DNA of 6,253 nucleotides from an uncultured bacterium (GTDB taxonomy: Bacteria > Actinomycetota > Actinomycetes > S36-B12): positions 1-6,253 of the forward strand of contig CAJAKT010000463.1 in NCBI GenBank assembly GCA_903940375.1, read 5' to 3'. Below, in pieces: positions 1 to 6,232 of the stretch; position 1 is the stretch's first letter; each line of letters starts with the position of its first letter. Below the pieces are notes generated by a model. It was given only the letters and a program-made list of their open reading frames with translations, did no database searches and was not told the origin of the DNA. Position numbers and translations under genes: made by a program.

Positions 1-799
1 CCTGCTCATCGAAGGCCGGCACTTCCGGCGGGACTGGTCCACTCCTATCGATATCGGCCGCAAGGCGGCGGCTGCCTCGCTCGCGGACGTGGCGGCGATG
101 GGCGGCGTGGCGACGAGCCTGGTCGTCGGGCTCGGGGCGCCCGGTGACCTCCCTGCCGCCTGGGCGGTCAGCTGTGCCGCGGGTATCCGCGACGAGGCCG
201 CCCTGGTGGGTGCTGTGCTCGTCGGAGGGGACGTGGTCGAGGCACCCCAGATCGTGATCAGTGTGACGGCCCTTGGCGACCTGCAAGGGCGGGCACCGGT
301 GCTCCGGTCAGGAGCCCGGGCGGGCGACGTCCTGGCCATTGCCGGCCGTATCGGCTGGTCAGGGGCCGGACTCGCGCTGCTGTCCCGCGGCTTCAAGTCG
401 CCGAAGGTGCTCGTCGACGCGCACCGGTTCCCGCAGCCGCCGTACGAGCAGGGGCCACTGGCCGCCATCGCCGGTGCGACGTCGATGATCGATATCAGCG
501 ACGGACTCGTTGCGGATGCCCGGCACGTTGCCGAGGCGTCGGGAGTGCACGTCGAGATCGACACGAGTGACTGGCAGATCCCCGGTCCGATGCAGGACGC
601 GGCCGCGGCCTACAACGTCGATCCGCGCGAGTGGATGCTCACGGGCGGCGAGGACCACGCTCTGCTGGCCACCTTCGCGACGGTGGCCGCCGTGCCGGCC
701 GGCTTCACCGTGATCGGTCGGATCGTGGCGGGGGAGGCCGGTGTCAGCGTCGACGGCGTCGAGCGCGAAGCGGTCGGCGGACACCGGCACTTCGGCTAG
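1..799 (+). CDS. thiL: Thiamine-monophosphate kinase, 5' end outside the window
   Basis: ThiL phosphorylates thiamine monophosphate with ATP to give thiamine diphosphate, the last step of cofactor synthesis in the cytoplasm. The frame is open from base 2, giving 265 codons before TAG at 797-799. An in-frame GTG at 89 is an internal codon, because family sequence (LIEGRHFRRDWS, then GRKAAAASLADVAAMGG) continues upstream of it. Visible motifs are VLRSGARAGDVLAIAG in the AIR-synthase-like N domain, MIDISDGLVADARHVAE, and TGGEDHALLATF near the C-terminus; the last two are ThiL/PurM superfamily signatures. Bacterial ThiL is usually about 320-335 residues, so roughly 60-70 N-terminal residues are missing here, including the first Asp-rich Mg-ATP site. 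The gene converges with rpmB across a hairpin. No frameshift is seen. The family assignment is firm; only the start is unknown. Confidence 0.96.
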   Translation, partial: LLIEGRHFRRDWSTPIDIGRKAAAASLADVAAMGGVATSLVVGLGAPGDLPAAWAVSCAAGIRDEAALVGAVLVGGDVVEAPQIVISVTALGDLQGRAPVLRSGARAGDVLAIAGRIGWSGAGLALLSRGFKSPKVLVDAHRFPQPPYEQGPLAAIAGATSMIDISDGLVADARHVAEASGVHVEIDTSDWQIPGPMQDAAAAYNVDPREWMLTGGEDHALLATFATVAAVPAGFTVIGRIVAGEAGVSVDGVEREAVGGHRHFG

Positions 800-824
800 C
801 AGGAAGAACGTGGGGCGGAAATGA

Positions 825-855
825 CGAAGCGCTGCCGCCATGCGGCAGCGCGTCG
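825..855 (-). terminator. Hairpin between convergent thiL and rpmB, probable terminator
   Basis: A perfect 10-bp stem (829-838 with 842-851) closes a 3-base loop. After one A-G mismatch, 3 more pairs (825-827 with 853-855) extend it. It begins about 12 bases past the rpmB stop codon. Read on the minus strand the stem is followed by a modest T-rich run (TTCGTCATTT, partly inside the stem). Read on the plus strand no T run follows. It is therefore most likely the rpmB terminator, and it may also stop thiL transcripts as a U-poor hairpin, as is common in high-GC actinobacteria. Position and stem strength are seen; function is inferred. Confidence 0.75.
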
Positions 856-867
856 GATGGTGCGGGG

Positions 868-1056
868 TCAGGCGCGGGCGACCTTGCCACCCTTGAGGCA
901 GGCAGCGCACACGTTCTGACGCTTGGGGGTGCGGCCGACGAGGGTGCGGACGCGCTGGATGTTCGGGTTCCAGCGCCGCTTCGTGCGGCGATGGGAATGC
1001 GAGATGCTGTGCCCGAAGCTTGGGCCCTTGCCGCAGACGTCGCAGTTGGCAGCCAC
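868..1056 (-). CDS. rpmB: 50S ribosomal protein L28, zinc-ribbon (C+) form
   Basis: This is a small basic ribosomal protein of the large subunit. The 62-residue product starts VAANCDVCGKGPSFGH and ends CLKGGKVARA. It carries two CxxC pairs (Cys5/Cys8 and Cys50/Cys53), which together form a zinc-binding knuckle. The central HSHRRTKRRWNPN stretch is the L28 signature. The GTG start at 1056-1054 is chosen because an AAGGAG ribosome site sits 6 bases upstream and the family N-terminus begins exactly there. The frame stays open upstream to 1284, but that part has no L28 similarity and crosses the divergent promoter region. Many actinobacteria also carry a cysteine-free L28 repressed by Zur; the cysteines mark this copy as the zinc-dependent one (inference from the family). 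It is monocistronic, pointing opposite to all its neighbours. Confidence 0.97.
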   Translation of the reverse strand: MAANCDVCGKGPSFGHSISHSHRRTKRRWNPNIQRVRTLVGRTPKRQNVCAACLKGGKVARA

Positions 1057-1062
1057 GGTGCA

Positions 1063-1068
1063 CTCCTT
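1063..1068 (-). promoter_or_regulatory. Ribosome binding site of rpmB
   Basis: AAGGAG on the minus strand, 6 bases before the GTG at 1056. It fixes the start within a frame that stays open for another 76 codons upstream. Confidence 0.85.
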
Positions 1069-1072
1069 CAGT

Positions 1073-1089
1073 TCCACCCTGGAGGTGGA
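1073..1089 (-). other. Small inverted repeat in the rpmB leader
   Basis: TCCACC (1073-1078) and GGTGGA (1084-1089) are perfect inverted arms with a 5-base spacer. They lie in the predicted 5' leader of rpmB, ending about 4 bases before its AAGGAG site. In the RNA they could form a 6-bp hairpin next to the ribosome site. Nothing shows that it has a function; a short stem like this can occur by chance in GC-rich DNA. Confidence 0.35.
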
Positions 1090-1132
1090 TTGTCGATGGT
1101 CAGCGATGCGGCGTGATGCACCGCGAGGGACA

Positions 1133-1162
1133 AGGGTAGCCGAGCGCCGGTCCGTCTCCCAA
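1133..1162 (-). promoter_or_regulatory. Predicted promoter of rpmB
   Basis: On the minus strand, TTGGGA (1162-1157) and TACCCT (1138-1133) are separated by 18 bases. They fit the -35 (TTGxxx) and -10 (TAnnnT) elements of actinobacterial housekeeping sigma promoters. Transcription would start near 1126, giving a leader of about 70 bases. No Zur-like operator is obvious. The prediction is by eye from the motifs and spacing. Confidence 0.55.
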
Positions 1163-1170
1163 ATTGAGGG

Positions 1171-1176
1171 TACGGT
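1171..1176 (+). promoter_or_regulatory. Possible -10 element for the DAK2-recG-rsmD-coaD unit
   Basis: TACGGT fits TAnnnT and lies about 57 bases before the GTG start at 1233. No good -35 hexamer is seen 16-19 bases upstream, where the bases overlap the spacer of the opposing rpmB promoter. If real, the two promoters are back to back and overlapping. This is a weak call, made mainly because the four-gene unit needs a promoter somewhere in 1057-1232. Confidence 0.3.
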
Positions 1177-1220
1177 CGGCCTATTGCCCCTGCGAAACGG
1201 ACGGGGCCCGCATGGGGGAC

Positions 1221-1226
1221 AGGAGG
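1221..1226 (+). promoter_or_regulatory. Ribosome binding site of the DAK2 gene
   Basis: A perfect AGGAGG lies 6 bases before GTG at 1233. It sits just downstream of the competing ATG at 1212, which has only a poor G-rich stretch before it. It therefore decides the start in favour of GTG 1233. Confidence 0.75.
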
Positions 1227-1232
1227 CCGTCG

Positions 1233-2876
1233 GTGCCCGCCATCGTGTCGTCGGCACTCGTGCGCGAATGGGTGCAACGCTCACTGAGCGGCCTCGGCGA
1301 CGCCCGCGCGGAGATTGACGCCCTCAACGTGTTCCCGGTCCCCGATGGGGACACCGGCACCAACCTGTACCTGACGATGGAATCGGCCTGCGAGTCGGTC
1401 GATCGGTGCTGGGCCGAGCCTGGTGTCGACCCGAGCGTCGAAGTGACGGCCCGGGCGATGGCGCTGGGCGCGCTGATGGGCGCCCGCGGCAACTCCGGGG
1501 TGATCCTGTCCCAGATCCTGCGCGGCACGAGCGAGATCCTCGCCGCACTGCCCGATGGCCAGCCGCTGGACGGTGGCACGCTGCAGCACCTGCTCGGGCG
1601 GGCGGCGGATCTGGGCTACGAGGCGGTTGCGCGACCTGTCGAGGGGACGATCCTCACGGTGGCCCGTGCTGCCGCGGACGCGGCCGCCGAACTCGTGCAG
1701 GCGGGAACTGCCGATGCTGCCCTGGTCGTGGTGGCAGCAGCCGACGGTGCTCGCGAGGCGCTGGCCCTGACCCCGACGATGCTCGAGTCCCTGCGCCTGG
1801 CAGGTGTCGTCGATGCCGGCGGGCGGGGGCTGCTCATCGTGCTGGACGCCCTGGCCGAGGTCGTCTCCGGTGCGCCGCGCCCGTCCGAGTCGGTCAGCCC
1901 GGCCGAGCCAGCCAGTGGCCCGCACTCGCCCCTGCCCCGCCCGGTCGAGGCAGAGGCCACGCATCACTACGGCGGCCCGGCCTATGAGGTCATGTTCCTG
2001 CTCGAGGCCGATGAGGTGCCGGTGGGCGTCCTGCGCAGCGAGCTCGATGCCCTCGGCGACAGCCTCGTCGTCGTGGGCGGTGATCGACTCTGGAATGTCC
2101 ATATCCATGTCGACGACGCCGGTGCCGCTGTCGAGGCCGCCATGCGGGCCGGTCATCCCTTCCGACTCCGCATCACGCACCTCGAGCCGGTTGTCTCCAC
2201 TACGGGCAGAACCGACGCGCGGGCTGTCGTCGCGGTCACGCACGGCCCGGGGGTGGCCGAGCTGCTCGGCGGGCTCGGCGTGGGCATCGTGCCGGCTGCG
2301 GCCCGGGTGCGCCCGTCGACCCGTGAACTGCTCGATGCCATTCGCCTGACGCATGCGTCGGAGGTCGTCCTGCTCCCGAGTGACAAGGACACCCGGGGTG
2401 TTGCTGAGGCGGCGGCCGAGACGGCCCGTGGCGACGGGGTTCGGGTGTCGGTGATCCCGACCCGGTCAATCGTGCAGACCCTGGCGGCCGTAGCCGTCCA
2501 TGATCCGACGGCGCGCTTCGATGACGACGTGGTCGCGATGACGCGGGCAGCCGGTGCCACGCGATACGCGGCCGTGACCGTCGCGAGCCGTGCAGCGCTG
2601 ACCACCGTCGGACCCTGCGAGGTGGGCGACATCCTGGGGCTGGTCGACGGCGACATCGTCGTCGTCGGTTCCGACATCGCGGTGGTGGCGCGCGACATCC
2701 TGACGCGAATGCTCGCGATCGGCGGCGAGCTGGTGACGCTCGTCCTGGGCGCGGAGGCGGGCGCCGACCTGCGCGACGATCTGCCGGTCTGGCTCGCCGA
2801 GGCGCGCCCGCTCGCCGAGGTCGTCGCTTATGAGGGCGGGCAGCCGCTGTGGCCGATCATCATGGGCGTGGAATGA
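1233..2876 (+). CDS. DAK2 domain protein, FakA/YloV-like
   Basis: The 547-residue product has the three-part build of FakA (YloV), which in Firmicutes phosphorylates FakB-bound fatty acids with ATP. Residues 1-210 are a DhaL/DAK2 nucleotide domain: NVFPVPDGDTGTN (32-44, Mg-nucleotide aspartates 38 and 40), GARGNSGVILSQ (83-94), RPVEGTILTV and GVVDAGGRGLLIVLDAL. A Pro/Ser/Glu-rich linker spans about 212-243. The middle domain holds YEVMFLLEAD and NVHIHVDD with His290 and His292. Residues 330-547 form a DegV/FakB-like domain with PSTRELLDAI and LPSDKDT. FakA's usual middle-domain cysteine (CTEF) is replaced here (PAYEV, Ala250), and the firmicute LPNNKN pattern reads LPSDKD. No signal peptide or membrane segment is seen, so the protein is cytoplasmic. 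It is the first gene of the recG unit, as yloV-like genes often are. The start is set by AGGAGG; ATG 1212 would add 7 residues. The family is firm, but the fatty-acid kinase activity is inferred. Confidence 0.9.
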   Translation: MPAIVSSALVREWVQRSLSGLGDARAEIDALNVFPVPDGDTGTNLYLTMESACESVDRCWAEPGVDPSVEVTARAMALGALMGARGNSGVILSQILRGTSEILAALPDGQPLDGGTLQHLLGRAADLGYEAVARPVEGTILTVARAAADAAAELVQAGTADAALVVVAAADGAREALALTPTMLESLRLAGVVDAGGRGLLIVLDALAEVVSGAPRPSESVSPAEPASGPHSPLPRPVEAEATHHYGGPAYEVMFLLEADEVPVGVLRSELDALGDSLVVVGGDRLWNVHIHVDDAGAAVEAAMRAGHPFRLRITHLEPVVSTTGRTDARAVVAVTHGPGVAELLGGLGVGIVPAAARVRPSTRELLDAIRLTHASEVVLLPSDKDTRGVAEAAAETARGDGVRVSVIPTRSIVQTLAAVAVHDPTARFDDDVVAMTRAAGATRYAAVTVASRAALTTVGPCEVGDILGLVDGDIVVVGSDIAVVARDILTRMLAIGGELVTLVLGAEAGADLRDDLPVWLAEARPLAEVVAYEGGQPLWPIIMGVE

Positions 2877-5128
2877 GCGCGTCGTCCGGCCGCACTGAGC
2901 GAGGGGAGGGGCCCCTCGTCGTGCCTGCCGACCTGATGCGGACCAGGCTGGCATCCGTTCTCGGCGGACGCACGGCCGATGCGATGCGCAAGGGACTGGG
3001 GCTCGAGACCGTCGAGGACCTGCTGCGGCACTATCCGCGGCGCTATGCCGAGCGAGGTGAGCTCACCGATCTGCGGACCCTCACTGAGGGGGAGCAGGTC
3101 ACGGTGCTCGCCGAGGTTCGACAGGTCACGGTGCGGCCCATGCGCAATCGCCGGGGCACGATCCTGGAGGCCGTCGTCACGGACGGCCGGGACTCGATGT
3201 CGCTCACCTTCTTCAACCAGAAGTGGCGCGAAGGGCAGCTGCGCGTCGGCCGGAGCGGGCTCTTCGCCGGTCAGGTCTCGGTGTTCCGGGGGCAGCTTCA
3301 GCTGACGCATCCGGAGTTCGAGCTCCTGCCGGACGGCGTCGACGACGACCCGCTCGCCGTTCTCGCCTTCGCGGGTGCCCTCATCCCTATCTACCCCGCG
3401 TCGAAGGCCGTCACGTCATGGCAGGTGCACAAGGCCGTCGATGTCGTGCTGGACCAGCTCGCCGACCCGCCCGATCCCATCCCCGAGGATGTCCGCACCG
3501 GTCGCGACCTGCTCCCGCTGGCAGATGCCATCCGAGGGGTGCACCGGCCGACGACCCGCGAGGACGTGCGGAGTGCCGTCGATCGGCTCCGGTTCGAGGA
3601 GGCCTTCACCCTGCAGGTCCTGCTCGCCCAGCGCCGCGCGGAGGTGATGGCGCTCCCCGCCACCCGACGTGTCCCCGCCACGAGTCCGCTGCTGGAGGCA
3701 TTCGATGCGCGGCTGCCCTTCACCCTGACCGAGGGCCAGCGTGATGTCGCCGGGGTCATCGAGGAGGACATGGGTCGCGACTACCCGATGCACCGCCTGC
3801 TCCAGGGCGACGTGGGCTCAGGCAAGACGGTGGTCGCCCTCCGCGCCATGCTGCGCGTGGTGGACGCGGGTGGCCAGGCCGCGCTCCTGGCTCCCACGGA
3901 GGTCCTTGCGGGTCAGCACTACCGCTCGATCACGGCCCTCCTGGGGCCACTGGCCGACGGCGGTCGTCTCGGATCGGACGACAATTCGACACGGGTCGCA
4001 CTGCTTACGGGCTCGCAGCGCACGGCACAGCGCCGACGCGAACTCCTCGACATCGTCAGCGGCGATGCGGGCATCGTCGTCGGCACGCATGCGTTGATCC
4101 AGGAGAACGTCGACTTCCATGACCTGGCACTCGTCGTCGTCGACGAGCAGCATCGGTTCGGTGTCGAGCAGCGGGCCGCGCTGTCGGCGAAGTCACGCGA
4201 TGGCTCCCGTCCGCATGTCCTCGTCATGACGGCGACCCCCATCCCGCGTACGGTGGCGATGACGGTCTTCGGCGATGTCGACGTCTCGACGCTGTCGGAG
4301 CTGCCGGCCGGCCGGGCGCCGATCGTCACGCATGTGGTGGTCGCCCGTGAGCAGCCGGCCCATGTCGCCCGGGTGTGGCAGCGGGTCCGCGAGGAGGTCG
4401 ACGCCGGTCATCGCGTCTTCGTCGTGTGCCCGCGTATCGGTGGCGATGCGGCCGACGATGCCACGGATGGCCTGGTGTCTGACGATGCCGCCGAGCCCGT
4501 CAACCCGTCCGCCGCGGTGATTCCGCTGGCGCAGTCCCTCGCGGAAGGCGAGCTCGCCGGGCTGCGGGTCGGGGTGCTCCACGGTCGTCTGTCGGGTGAC
4601 GAGAAGGACGATGTCATGCGACGGTTCTCGGACACGAGCATCGCCGACGGCATTGATGTCATGGTCGCGACGACCGTCATCGAGGTCGGGGTCGATGTCC
4701 CTCAGGCGACCACGATGGTGATCATGGACGCAGACCGCTTCGGCATCTCGCAGTTGCACCAGCTGCGCGGGCGCGTGGGCCGTGGCGGACTGCCGGGCCT
4801 GTGCCTGCTCGTCACCGATGCCGAGACGGGATCGCCGGCCCGCGAACGGCTGGATGCGGTGGCGTCGACCACGGATGGCTTCGCCCTGTCGGCACTTGAC
4901 CTTGACCTGCGGCGCGAGGGAGACGTCCTGGGCAGTTCGCAGTCCGGTCGCCGCAGTTCACTTCGCCTGCTCGAGGTCTCCCGTCACGAGGACGTCATCA
5001 TCGACGCCCGGGCCGCCGCGGTCGCCGTGATCGGGGCTGATCCTGATCTTGTCGCGCATCCGGTGCTCGCCGCGGCTGTGGCTGATCTGGTCCGTGACGA
5101 GCAGTCCGAGTTCCTGGAGAAGGCGTGA
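2873..5128 (+). CDS. recG: ATP-dependent DNA helicase RecG
   Basis: RecG is a branched-DNA motor that regresses stalled forks and processes Holliday and R-loop structures. The product has 751 residues. An N-terminal wedge with an OB fold (about 60-150) contains LRHYPRRYAERGELTDL. The superfamily 2 motor motifs follow in order: GDVGSGKT Walker A (312-319), LAPTEVLAGQHY, the DEQH box (424-427), TATPIPRT (453-460), VGVLHGRLSGDEKDDVM, ATTVIEVGVDVP (599-610) and QLHQLRGRVGRGG (627-639). The RecG C-terminal region includes EGDVLGSSQSGR (682-693). All catalytic motifs are intact. E. coli RecG is 693 residues; the excess is an N-terminal extension and an acidic insert at about 521-550. ATG 2873 is chosen because it overlaps the upstream stop as ATGA, favouring coupled translation. 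GTG 2921, behind a GGGAGG stretch and nearer the usual family N-terminus, is a credible alternative, as is ATG 2936. Confidence 0.96.
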   Translation: MSASSGRTERGEGPLVVPADLMRTRLASVLGGRTADAMRKGLGLETVEDLLRHYPRRYAERGELTDLRTLTEGEQVTVLAEVRQVTVRPMRNRRGTILEAVVTDGRDSMSLTFFNQKWREGQLRVGRSGLFAGQVSVFRGQLQLTHPEFELLPDGVDDDPLAVLAFAGALIPIYPASKAVTSWQVHKAVDVVLDQLADPPDPIPEDVRTGRDLLPLADAIRGVHRPTTREDVRSAVDRLRFEEAFTLQVLLAQRRAEVMALPATRRVPATSPLLEAFDARLPFTLTEGQRDVAGVIEEDMGRDYPMHRLLQGDVGSGKTVVALRAMLRVVDAGGQAALLAPTEVLAGQHYRSITALLGPLADGGRLGSDDNSTRVALLTGSQRTAQRRRELLDIVSGDAGIVVGTHALIQENVDFHDLALVVVDEQHRFGVEQRAALSAKSRDGSRPHVLVMTATPIPRTVAMTVFGDVDVSTLSELPAGRAPIVTHVVVAREQPAHVARVWQRVREEVDAGHRVFVVCPRIGGDAADDATDGLVSDDAAEPVNPSAAVIPLAQSLAEGELAGLRVGVLHGRLSGDEKDDVMRRFSDTSIADGIDVMVATTVIEVGVDVPQATTMVIMDADRFGISQLHQLRGRVGRGGLPGLCLLVTDAETGSPARERLDAVASTTDGFALSALDLDLRREGDVLGSSQSGRRSSLRLLEVSRHEDVIIDARAAAVAVIGADPDLVAHPVLAAAVADLVRDEQSEFLEKA
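2900..2918 (+). repeat. GC hairpin/palindrome within the recG 5' region
   Basis: CGAGGGG (2900-2906) pairs with CCCCTCG (2912-2918) across a 5-base loop. Overlapping it, GAGGGGCCCCTC (2906-2917) is a perfect 12-base palindrome. The element lies inside recG if ATG 2873 is the start, but it holds the purine-rich ribosome-site-like stretch if GTG 2921 is. The structure is seen directly; a role in recG translation is conjecture. Confidence 0.5.
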
Positions 5129-5135
5129 GGAACCC

Positions 5136-5744
5136 ATGACCCGCATCATCGCGGGAACGGCCCGCGGCCGACGCCTGGCGGTACCGGCAGCCGGCACCCG
5201 TCCCACGTCGGATCGCGTGCGCGAGGCCCTGTTCTCCTCGCTGGACAGTGAGCTGCTGGGCCGGGATCTGACCTGGCCGTATGTGCGCGTGCTTGATCTG
5301 TATGCGGGCACGGGCGCCCTCGGGCTTGAAGCCCTCAGCCGCGGAGCGGTGGGGGCGACTCTCGTGGAGAAGTCCCGGTCGGCCGCCCGGACCCTGACGG
5401 CCAATGCTTCGACGGTCGGGTGCGCAGGTGCGCAGGTGCTGATTCGCGACGTCGGGCAGCTCGCCCAGCTTCCGCCGCCGGGGTCAGCGGCGAACCTGGT
5501 GTTCGCGGACCCCCCGTACGACCTGCCCGCGGCCACCCTGCGAGAACTCCTCGGTGACCTGTGCGCGGCAGGCTGGATCGCCGATGACGCGCTGGTGGTG
5601 GCTGAGCGTCCGGCACGCGACACCGATTCCCCGTACCCCGAGCACTGGCCCGAACCTCGTCGAAGGCCGTATGGAGACACGGTGCTTTGGTACGGTCGGG
5701 CCGTGTCGGCTGACGACACCGTCGACGCTAAGGAGCGGGACTGA
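5136..5744 (+). CDS. rsmD: 16S rRNA (guanine966-N2)-methyltransferase RsmD
   Basis: RsmD uses S-adenosylmethionine to methylate N2 of G966 in 16S rRNA of the small ribosomal subunit. The 202-residue product begins MTRIIAGTARGRRL and continues GTRPTSDRVREALFSSL, the diagnostic N-terminus of the family. VRVLDLYAGTGALGLEAL (50-67) is the SAM-binding glycine loop, TLVEKS (75-80) the ribose-binding acidic motif II, and FADPPYDLP (123-131) the catalytic DPPY motif. E. coli RsmD is 198 residues, so the length is normal. The ATG at 5136 is supported by GAGGAA just upstream and by the family N-terminus; the frame open back to 5049 overlaps recG and shows no homology. It starts 7 bases after the recG stop and its own stop shares a base with the coaD start. 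Confidence 0.95.
   Translation: MTRIIAGTARGRRLAVPAAGTRPTSDRVREALFSSLDSELLGRDLTWPYVRVLDLYAGTGALGLEALSRGAVGATLVEKSRSAARTLTANASTVGCAGAQVLIRDVGQLAQLPPPGSAANLVFADPPYDLPAATLRELLGDLCAAGWIADDALVVAERPARDTDSPYPEHWPEPRRRPYGDTVLWYGRAVSADDTVDAKERD
5730..5735 (+). promoter_or_regulatory. Ribosome binding site of coaD
   Basis: AAGGAG lies 8 bases before the ATG at 5744, inside the last codons of rsmD. A strong site here suggests that coaD is translated well in its own right as well as by coupling to rsmD. Confidence 0.8.
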
Positions 5745-6232
5745 TGCGCACCGCCGTCTGCCCCGGATCCTTCGACCCCGTGACCAATGGTCACCTGGAT
5801 GTCTTCGCGCGTGCGGCCGCGATGGCCGACGAGGTCATCGTGGGCGTCCTGATCAACCACACGAAGTCCGGCCTCTTCACCATCGACGAGCGCATCGAGA
5901 TCCTCCGCGAGGTCGTGGCGCCCTACCCGAACATCCGCGTCGACTCCTTCCACGGGCTGCTGGTCGACTACTGCCGCGAGCAGGGCGTCACGGCGATCGT
6001 CAAGGGCCTGCGGGCCATCAGCGACTTCGACTACGAGCTCCAGATGGCGCAGATGAACTACCGGCTCGCGGGCGTCGAGACTGTCTTCATCACGACCAAT
6101 CCGCTGTACAGCTTCCTGTCCTCCAGCCTGGTCAAGGAGGTAGCGAAGTTCGGCGGAGATGTACACGGATTGGTTCCCGACGCCGTGTTGATGCGTCTGC
6201 GCGAGAGACTCTCGGACACAATGGGGGCGTAG
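5744..6232 (+). CDS. coaD: Phosphopantetheine adenylyltransferase (PPAT)
   Basis: CoaD transfers AMP from ATP to 4'-phosphopantetheine, giving dephospho-CoA and pyrophosphate, the penultimate and usually regulated step of coenzyme A synthesis. The 162-residue product matches the usual length (E. coli 159). CPGSFDPVTNGHLDV (6-20) carries the nucleotidyltransferase TxGH motif (Thr14-His17). Lys41 in HTKSGLF and Arg90 in VKGLRAISDFDYE (86-98) are the expected substrate-binding positions. YSFLSSSLVKEVA (122-134) is the second ATP-binding motif (SSS.VKE). Ser9 stands where E. coli has Thr10, a common variant. The ATG overlaps the rsmD stop as TGATG. The gene ends with TAG at 6230-6232 and is complete. 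The rsmD-coaD pair is a very common bacterial neighbourhood. Confidence 0.97.
   Translation: MRTAVCPGSFDPVTNGHLDVFARAAAMADEVIVGVLINHTKSGLFTIDERIEILREVVAPYPNIRVDSFHGLLVDYCREQGVTAIVKGLRAISDFDYELQMAQMNYRLAGVETVFITTNPLYSFLSSSLVKEVAKFGGDVHGLVPDAVLMRLRERLSDTMGA

Noticed and set aside
359..1063. 234-codon open frame on the minus strand spanning thiL and rpmB
   Set aside because: It overlaps the correct rpmB frame on the same strand and the antisense of thiL, and it runs through the terminator hairpin. No family resemblance is seen.
1057..1232. Riboswitch or small RNA in the divergent intergenic region
   Set aside because: At about 175 bases it could hold one, but only a 6-bp hairpin and promoter-like motifs are visible, with no match to a leader class I know.
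868..1284. Long form of rpmB with a 76-residue N-terminal extension
   Set aside because: The extension crosses the predicted promoter and leader, has no L28 similarity, and lies upstream of a well-placed ribosome site for the GTG at 1056.
1281..2354. 357-codon open frame on the minus strand
   Set aside because: It is antisense to the DAK2 gene, whose domains are intact. Its composition (Arg, Gly, His, Asp rich) fits a codon-bias shadow.
5049..5135. 29-residue N-terminal extension of rsmD
   Set aside because: It overlaps the end of recG, lacks family similarity, and the ATG at 5136 gives exactly the usual RsmD N-terminus.
4958..6166. 402-codon open frame on the minus strand
   Set aside because: It runs antisense to the end of recG, all of rsmD and most of coaD, all of which have clear family motifs. 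The translation is low-complexity Arg/Ser/Ala/Asp with no recognisable domain, as expected from the opposite strand of GC-rich genes.
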